Of a stretch of 10,262 nt of DNA, positions 5,942 to 10,262 are shown one piece after another (the stretch's first letter is position 1; each line of letters begins with the position of its first letter). The position numbers and the translations under genes are program-made. The notes beneath the pieces were generated by a model. It was not told where the DNA came from. It did no database searches and worked only from the letters and a program-made list of their open reading frames with translations. The stretch comes from an uncultured Acetatifactor sp. (lineage in GTDB: Bacteria > Bacillota > Clostridia > Lachnospirales > Lachnospiraceae): contig CAJGCP010000049.1 in NCBI GenBank assembly GCA_904501885.1, positions 1 through 10,262 on the forward strand. The letters run 5' to 3'.

Positions 5942-7573
5942 ATGCTTACATTCATTCATGGTTATGAACCACGTTACATGCAGGGACTTTTGCAGCTTGG
6001 TATGTTTCAAAAAAAAGACGGATTGAAAGTGACACAGCATTATTTAACACCGGAGCATATGCGGTTTAATGTGTTGGCGGCAAAAGGTGGAGATTTATAT
6101 CATTATGTGAAAGAGATGGCCGGCGCATTTTATATTGATCGTTTGCAAGGGGGAACTTTTATCTCAAAGTATCCTTTCGACATGGCGTTGGTAGAAGAAT
6201 ATGACAGAATAACCAATGGTAATTTCCTTGGATTTCAAATTCATGAAACAGGTGGAACACGTGCCTATGACTGGGGCAGAATCAAGAAACAGATGAAGGA
6301 AACCAATTTGCCTTGGACATTAGAAAATATTATTTATGCAGTGACATTAGTATCTCATGATAAACAGTACCCTCATTTTTCTAACGGTCATCCGGAGGAG
6401 TATGCCGCATTGACGCCACCGGAGGATTTGTTTGAATATATGGAAGATGTCAAGAATATGTGGGCGTCCCGCCAGGAAATGTTAAGAGGTAGATCTTTAA
6501 ACTGCGATTGTGTTCAGATGCTTTGCGGTATCGAGTATGAAACGGATATGGAGATATCATTTATAGAGGTCGGAGCGCAGGGGGGATTCATTCGTAATCA
6601 GTTTGCGTTTCGCCGTGGTATCTCTCGCGCGAGAGGAAAGAAATGGGGTGTTTATACAGAACCCTGGTCCAGAAATCCATGTAATGCTTATATTTTTATG
6701 CGTGACAATAGCAACGAGTGGAACATTGATGTGTCCAATTTCCTCTATAAGGCGACCGGTGAAAATGGCGGGAGTTCCATGTCAATGGCACGTCGCCTGT
6801 TGTATTACAGTCTGTTTGCAGGAGCGGATTATTTATCTGAGGAATGGGGTCGTACCAATACTTTCTATGAGTGGGATACCTTCGAATTGAGTCCCTATGG
6901 AAAAATCAAAAAAGAGTTTTTGGAATTGAGCAGAAAGTTTCAAAATGTTAAGCCCATTGTGCCCATCGCGTTTGTCCTGCCGAAGGAATATAAGTATTTT
7001 GCAGTGAATGGATGGACGCCATTCAAAGAAAATCCTGAGTGTATCAGAATGGTGGAATTGGCTAACACTATCCAGAGTTATTTTGGAGATGACAAAATGA
7101 TTGGCATGGAGGATTATATTTTCACCTGTGGTCGTTTTGGAAGTTTGTTTGATATTATTTATGAAAATACCTATGAGTCTCCGGAGAAAGAATACGAACT
7201 TCTCATCGATTTATCCGGAAATTTAAAGGGTGAGCGTTGCGTAAATGGCTTCGATAAGGAAGTGACGGATGCAGCCATTGCGCGGATTGTGGGAACTTTG
7301 CCTTTCGACCTGCAGGATGGAGGTGCGCTTGATTATCAGTTGTTTGAAAATGATGGGGAGAAGTATCTTGCACTGTATAACCACAAGGGTATTTCCAAGT
7401 CCCAAGAAGAAGGAGAAAGAGTACACCCTGAAGCGGCAACTTCGTTTCGTTTGAGTCTGCCAGAGGGCCGTGTTCCTTGCGTGACTGAGCTTGCGGACTG
7501 TACCTACCAGATTACAGAAGGTCGATTAGATTGCACTTTATCCGGAGGAAGTTTGATGTTGTTAAAAATATAG
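5942..7573 (+). CDS. Putative cytoplasmic glycoside-hydrolase-like TIM-barrel protein, 543 aa
   Basis: I do not recognise a named family. The layout resembles carbohydrate-active TIM barrels: strand-like segments followed by acidic or aromatic residues, GFQIHE (97-102), ISFIEVG (205-211), KWGVYTEPW (234-242) and GADYLSEEWG (294-303) leading into NTFYEWDTFELSPYGK. E102, E209, E240 and E300/E301 are candidate catalytic or sugar-binding acids. After about residue 335 (KPIVPIAFVLPKEY) a second alpha/beta domain seems to begin, and the last 80-100 residues, from about YQLFENDGEKYLALYNHKG to LSGGSLMLLKI, look like a beta sandwich. That three-part order recalls GH42-type enzymes, by inference only. 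No signal peptide or membrane segment is seen, so it should act inside the cell, perhaps on imported oligosaccharides. ATG 5942 is the first in-frame start; the purine tract GGAGGGTGG (5924-5932) lies 9 bases away. No transporter or sugar gene adjoins it. Confidence 0.55.
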   Translation: MLTFIHGYEPRYMQGLLQLGMFQKKDGLKVTQHYLTPEHMRFNVLAAKGGDLYHYVKEMAGAFYIDRLQGGTFISKYPFDMALVEEYDRITNGNFLGFQIHETGGTRAYDWGRIKKQMKETNLPWTLENIIYAVTLVSHDKQYPHFSNGHPEEYAALTPPEDLFEYMEDVKNMWASRQEMLRGRSLNCDCVQMLCGIEYETDMEISFIEVGAQGGFIRNQFAFRRGISRARGKKWGVYTEPWSRNPCNAYIFMRDNSNEWNIDVSNFLYKATGENGGSSMSMARRLLYYSLFAGADYLSEEWGRTNTFYEWDTFELSPYGKIKKEFLELSRKFQNVKPIVPIAFVLPKEYKYFAVNGWTPFKENPECIRMVELANTIQSYFGDDKMIGMEDYIFTCGRFGSLFDIIYENTYESPEKEYELLIDLSGNLKGERCVNGFDKEVTDAAIARIVGTLPFDLQDGGALDYQLFENDGEKYLALYNHKGISKSQEEGERVHPEAATSFRLSLPEGRVPCVTELADCTYQITEGRLDCTLSGGSLMLLKI

Positions 7574-7587
7574 GTTCGTGGTATAAT
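7559..7587 (+). promoter_or_regulatory. Predicted sigma-A promoter of alaS
   Basis: TTGTTA (7559-7564, 4 of 6), a 17-base spacer and a consensus TATAAT (7582-7587) preceded by TG (7579-7580) form an extended -10 promoter. The -35 box lies inside the last codons of the TIM-barrel gene and the spacer contains its stop. Transcription would start near 7594, about 24 bases before the alaS ATG, too short a leader for a T-box riboswitch. Confidence 0.7.
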
Positions 7588-7617
7588 AAGTCGTTAATAG
7601 ACATACGGAGGAAAATC

Positions 7618-10262
7618 ATGAAACCTTACGGCGTAAACGAACTTAGAAAAATGTATCTCGATTTCTTCGAGAGTAAAGACCATTTAAAATTAGAGAGTTT
7701 TTCGTTGGTACCCCACAACGATAACAGTTTATTAATTATCAATTCCGGTATGGCACCTATGAAGCCTTATTTTACCGGTCAGGAGATACCGCCCAGAAAG
7801 CGCGTAACAACCTGCCAGAAATGTGTCAGAACCGGTGATATTGAGAATGTAGGAAAGACTGCACGTCATCTTACCTTCTTTGAGATGCTTGGAAACTTTT
7901 CCTTTGGGGATTACTTTAAGCATGAAGCCATCGCTTGGAGCTGGGAGTTTTTGACCAAGGTTGTTGGTATGGATCCCGATAGATTGTATCCGTCCATCTA
8001 CTGTGAAGATGAGGAAGCATTTGAGATTTGGACCAAAGAAATCGGCGTTCCTGCAGAGAAGATTACCCGTTTCTATAGAGATGAAAACGGCGCCTGTGAT
8101 AACTTCTGGGAACATGGCGCAGGCCCTTGTGGTCCCTGTTCTGAAATATATTATGACCGTGGCGAGAAGTATGGTTGTGGTAGCCCTGACTGTAAAGTGG
8201 GCTGCGAGTGTGACCGCTTCATGGAAGTGTGGAACAACGTTTTTACACAGTTTGAGAGTGACGGAAAAGGCAACTATACCGAACTGGAACAGAAAAACAT
8301 TGATACCGGTATGGGCTTGGAGCGTCTGGCTGTTGTAGTACAGGATGTGACCAGTGTATTTGATGTGGACACCATGAAAGCCATTCGTGATAAGATTTGC
8401 GAAATTGCAGGTGTGGAATATCAGAAAAATGATGCTACGGATGTATCCATCCGCTTGATTACGGATCATATCCGTTCTACCACATTTATGATCAGTGATG
8501 GTATTATGCCTTCCAATGAAGGCCGCGGATATGTGCTTCGCCGTTTGATTCGCCGTGCTGCAAGACATGGCAGACTTCTTGGTATAGACGGCAAGTTTAT
8601 GGCCAAATTAAGTGAAACTGTGATTGCAGAATGTAAGGACGGATATCCTGAGTTGGATGCAAAGAAGGAATTCATCTTAAATGTATTGACACAGGAAGAA
8701 GATAAATTTGATAAGACCATTGACCAGGGACTTTCTATTCTCGCACAGATGGAAGAGGAGATAGAGGCAACCGGTCAGAAAGAGCTATCCGGTGAGAATG
8801 CCTTCAAGTTGTATGATACCTATGGCTTCCCGGTGGATCTGACAGAAGAAATTCTGGCGGAAAAGGGATTTGGAATTGACCATGCAGGATTTGGCGTGTG
8901 CATGCAACAGCAGAAGGAAATGGCTCGAAAAGCGCGTAAGGTAACCAACTATATGGGTGCTGATGTGACGGTATATGAATCCATCGATCCTTCTATTACG
9001 ACTACGTTTGTTGGATATGACAGATTAGAGCATGCATCTAAAATCACGGTGCTTACCACCGAGAGTGAATTGGTGGAAGCGCTGACAGATGGTCAGGTGG
9101 GTACGGTTATTGTAGAGGAAACTCCTTTCTATGCTACCATGGGCGGCCAGAATGCAGACTTAGGTATCATCTCAACCGAAAGCGGTTTGTTTGAAGTGAA
9201 AGATACCATCAAATTGATGGGCGGTAAGGTAGGACATGTGGGACAGGTAGTCAGCGGTATGTTAAAAGTTGGCGATATCGCTACTTTGAAAGTGGATGCA
9301 ACCAATCGTTCCAATACCTGCAAAAATCACAGTGCAACCCATTTGTTGCAGAAAGCATTGCGTGAAGTACTTGGCGGACATGTGGAGCAGTCCGGATCTT
9401 TCGTGGACGGGGACAGACTCCGTTTTGACTTCAGTCATTTCTCTGCTATGACGAAGGAAGAGATACAAAAAGTAGAAGATATGGTAAACGCACAGATTTC
9501 CGCGAATATTCCTGTGGTTACTCAAGAAATGAGCATCGAGGATGCAAAGAAGACCGGTGCTATGGCGCTGTTTGGCGAGAAGTATGGAGAAACTGTACGT
9601 GTTGTCAAGATGGGAGATTTCTCTGTTGAACTTTGCGGCGGTACCCATGTGGAGAATACCGGTAGCATTTCTGCCTTTAAGATTCTCTCTGAAAATGGCG
9701 TAGCGGCAGGCGTACGCAGAATTGAAGCACTTACCGGCAATGGCCTGTTTGCATATTATAAGGGATTAGAGAAAACAATCGAAACAGCAAGCCAAATCGT
9801 AAAGGCAACCCCTGCCACCTTGGTGGAGAAATGTGAGCATTTGATGGCTGATATGAAGGCTCTTGCATCAGAACTTGAATCCATGAAGAGCAAGGCGGCA
9901 AAGGATGCTCTCGGAGATGTAATGAACCAGGTTGTGGAAATTAAGGGAATGAAAATGCTGGCAACAAGTGTTGACGGTGTAGATATGAATGGCTTGCGCG
10001 ACTTGGGTGACCAGTTGAAGAATAAGATTGGCGAAGGTGTTGTAGTGCTTCTGTCCAACCAGGACGGTAAGGTCAACATGGTTGCTATGGCAACTGATGC
10101 TGCAGTTGCTGCAGGCGCTCATGCAGGTAACCTGATTAAGGGAATTGCTGCACTTGTAGGTGGTGGTGGCGGTGGACGCCCCAATATGGCTCAGGCAGGT
10201 GGCAAGAATCCGGCAGGTATTGCTGATGCAATTGCAGAGGCTGCAAAAGTACTTGAAGGACA
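7618..10262 (+). CDS. alaS: Alanine--tRNA ligase, 881 codons visible (3' end just outside window)
   Basis: AlaRS charges tRNA-Ala, recognising its G-U acceptor pair, and edits mischarged Ser and Gly. The frame is open from ATG 7618 to the window edge; family lengths near 880 suggest only a few C-terminal codons are missing. GGAGGA (7607-7612) lies 5 bases upstream. The class II catalytic domain shows SGMAPMKPYFTG (43-54), CQKCVRTGDIENVGKTARH (66-84) with FFEMLGNFSFGDYF (87-100), FWEHGAGPCGPCSE (163-176) and motif 3 GMGLERL (231-237). The tRNA-recognition region follows (GRGYVLRRLIRRAARHG, 302-318). The editing domain carries the metal-site pairs H571/H575 (HSATH) and C673/H677 (CGGTH). A coiled-coil-like stretch (about 715-770) leads to the glycine-rich C-Ala domain (VGGGGGGRPNMAQAGG, 847-862). 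The cysteine-rich CGSPDCKVGCECDRF (187-201) may bind metal. The start lies 44 bases after the TIM-barrel gene, from which read-through is also possible. Confidence 0.97.
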   Translation, partial: MKPYGVNELRKMYLDFFESKDHLKLESFSLVPHNDNSLLIINSGMAPMKPYFTGQEIPPRKRVTTCQKCVRTGDIENVGKTARHLTFFEMLGNFSFGDYFKHEAIAWSWEFLTKVVGMDPDRLYPSIYCEDEEAFEIWTKEIGVPAEKITRFYRDENGACDNFWEHGAGPCGPCSEIYYDRGEKYGCGSPDCKVGCECDRFMEVWNNVFTQFESDGKGNYTELEQKNIDTGMGLERLAVVVQDVTSVFDVDTMKAIRDKICEIAGVEYQKNDATDVSIRLITDHIRSTTFMISDGIMPSNEGRGYVLRRLIRRAARHGRLLGIDGKFMAKLSETVIAECKDGYPELDAKKEFILNVLTQEEDKFDKTIDQGLSILAQMEEEIEATGQKELSGENAFKLYDTYGFPVDLTEEILAEKGFGIDHAGFGVCMQQQKEMARKARKVTNYMGADVTVYESIDPSITTTFVGYDRLEHASKITVLTTESELVEALTDGQVGTVIVEETPFYATMGGQNADLGIISTESGLFEVKDTIKLMGGKVGHVGQVVSGMLKVGDIATLKVDATNRSNTCKNHSATHLLQKALREVLGGHVEQSGSFVDGDRLRFDFSHFSAMTKEEIQKVEDMVNAQISANIPVVTQEMSIEDAKKTGAMALFGEKYGETVRVVKMGDFSVELCGGTHVENTGSISAFKILSENGVAAGVRRIEALTGNGLFAYYKGLEKTIETASQIVKATPATLVEKCEHLMADMKALASELESMKSKAAKDALGDVMNQVVEIKGMKMLATSVDGVDMNGLRDLGDQLKNKIGEGVVVLLSNQDGKVNMVAMATDAAVAAGAHAGNLIKGIAALVGGGGGGRPNMAQAGGKNPAGIADAIAEAAKVLEG

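Noticed and set aside
7732..8568. Minus-strand open frame of 278 codons opposite alaS
   Set aside because: It is antisense to the conserved alaS catalytic domain, with no recognisable protein family or ribosome binding site.
10156..10179. Run of GGT/GGC glycine codons in alaS as a possible simple-sequence repeat
   Set aside because: It encodes the glycine-rich loop before RPNMAQAGG that is normal in the C-terminal domain of AlaRS.

Overview
The window reads as a housekeeping stretch of a Gram-positive Clostridia genome, most likely a member of the Lachnospiraceae. The signs are the order recO, lipoprotein, single-chain glycyl-tRNA synthetase, the gap-pgk-tpiA glycolytic cluster, strong AGGAGG-type ribosome binding sites, AT-rich intergenic DNA with sigma-A-like promoters, and protein sequence style. 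The family assignment is from recognition of protein style and gene order, not from a database search. All seven genes lie on the + strand.

Layout. The 3' end of recO (1-308) is followed by a small lipoprotein gene (371-970) and glyS (1008-2396). A 177-base gap (2397-2573) holds two abutting 13-bp palindromes and a good promoter, and opens the glycolytic cluster gap (2574-3587), pgk (3673-4896) and tpiA (4944-5693). These encode the three consecutive enzymes that interconvert dihydroxyacetone phosphate, glyceraldehyde-3-phosphate and 3-phosphoglycerate. The gap-pgk spacer carries a second promoter and a strong hairpin. A clear intrinsic terminator (5749-5783) closes the cluster. An orphan gene for a putative cytoplasmic glycoside-hydrolase-like TIM-barrel protein follows (5942-7573), with its own extended -10 promoter. 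Last is alaS (7618 to the window edge), nearly complete, whose promoter lies across the end of the preceding gene.

Nothing resembling a mobile element, CRISPR array, defence system, tRNA or rRNA was seen. The parts most worth a second look are the uncharacterised TIM-barrel protein, the double palindrome upstream of the gap promoter, the hairpin just after the internal pgk promoter, and the predicted promoter whose start site falls on the lipoprotein start codon. Neither aminoacyl-tRNA synthetase gene has room for or signs of a T-box leader. Promoters were found by eye from consensus and spacing and are predictions.
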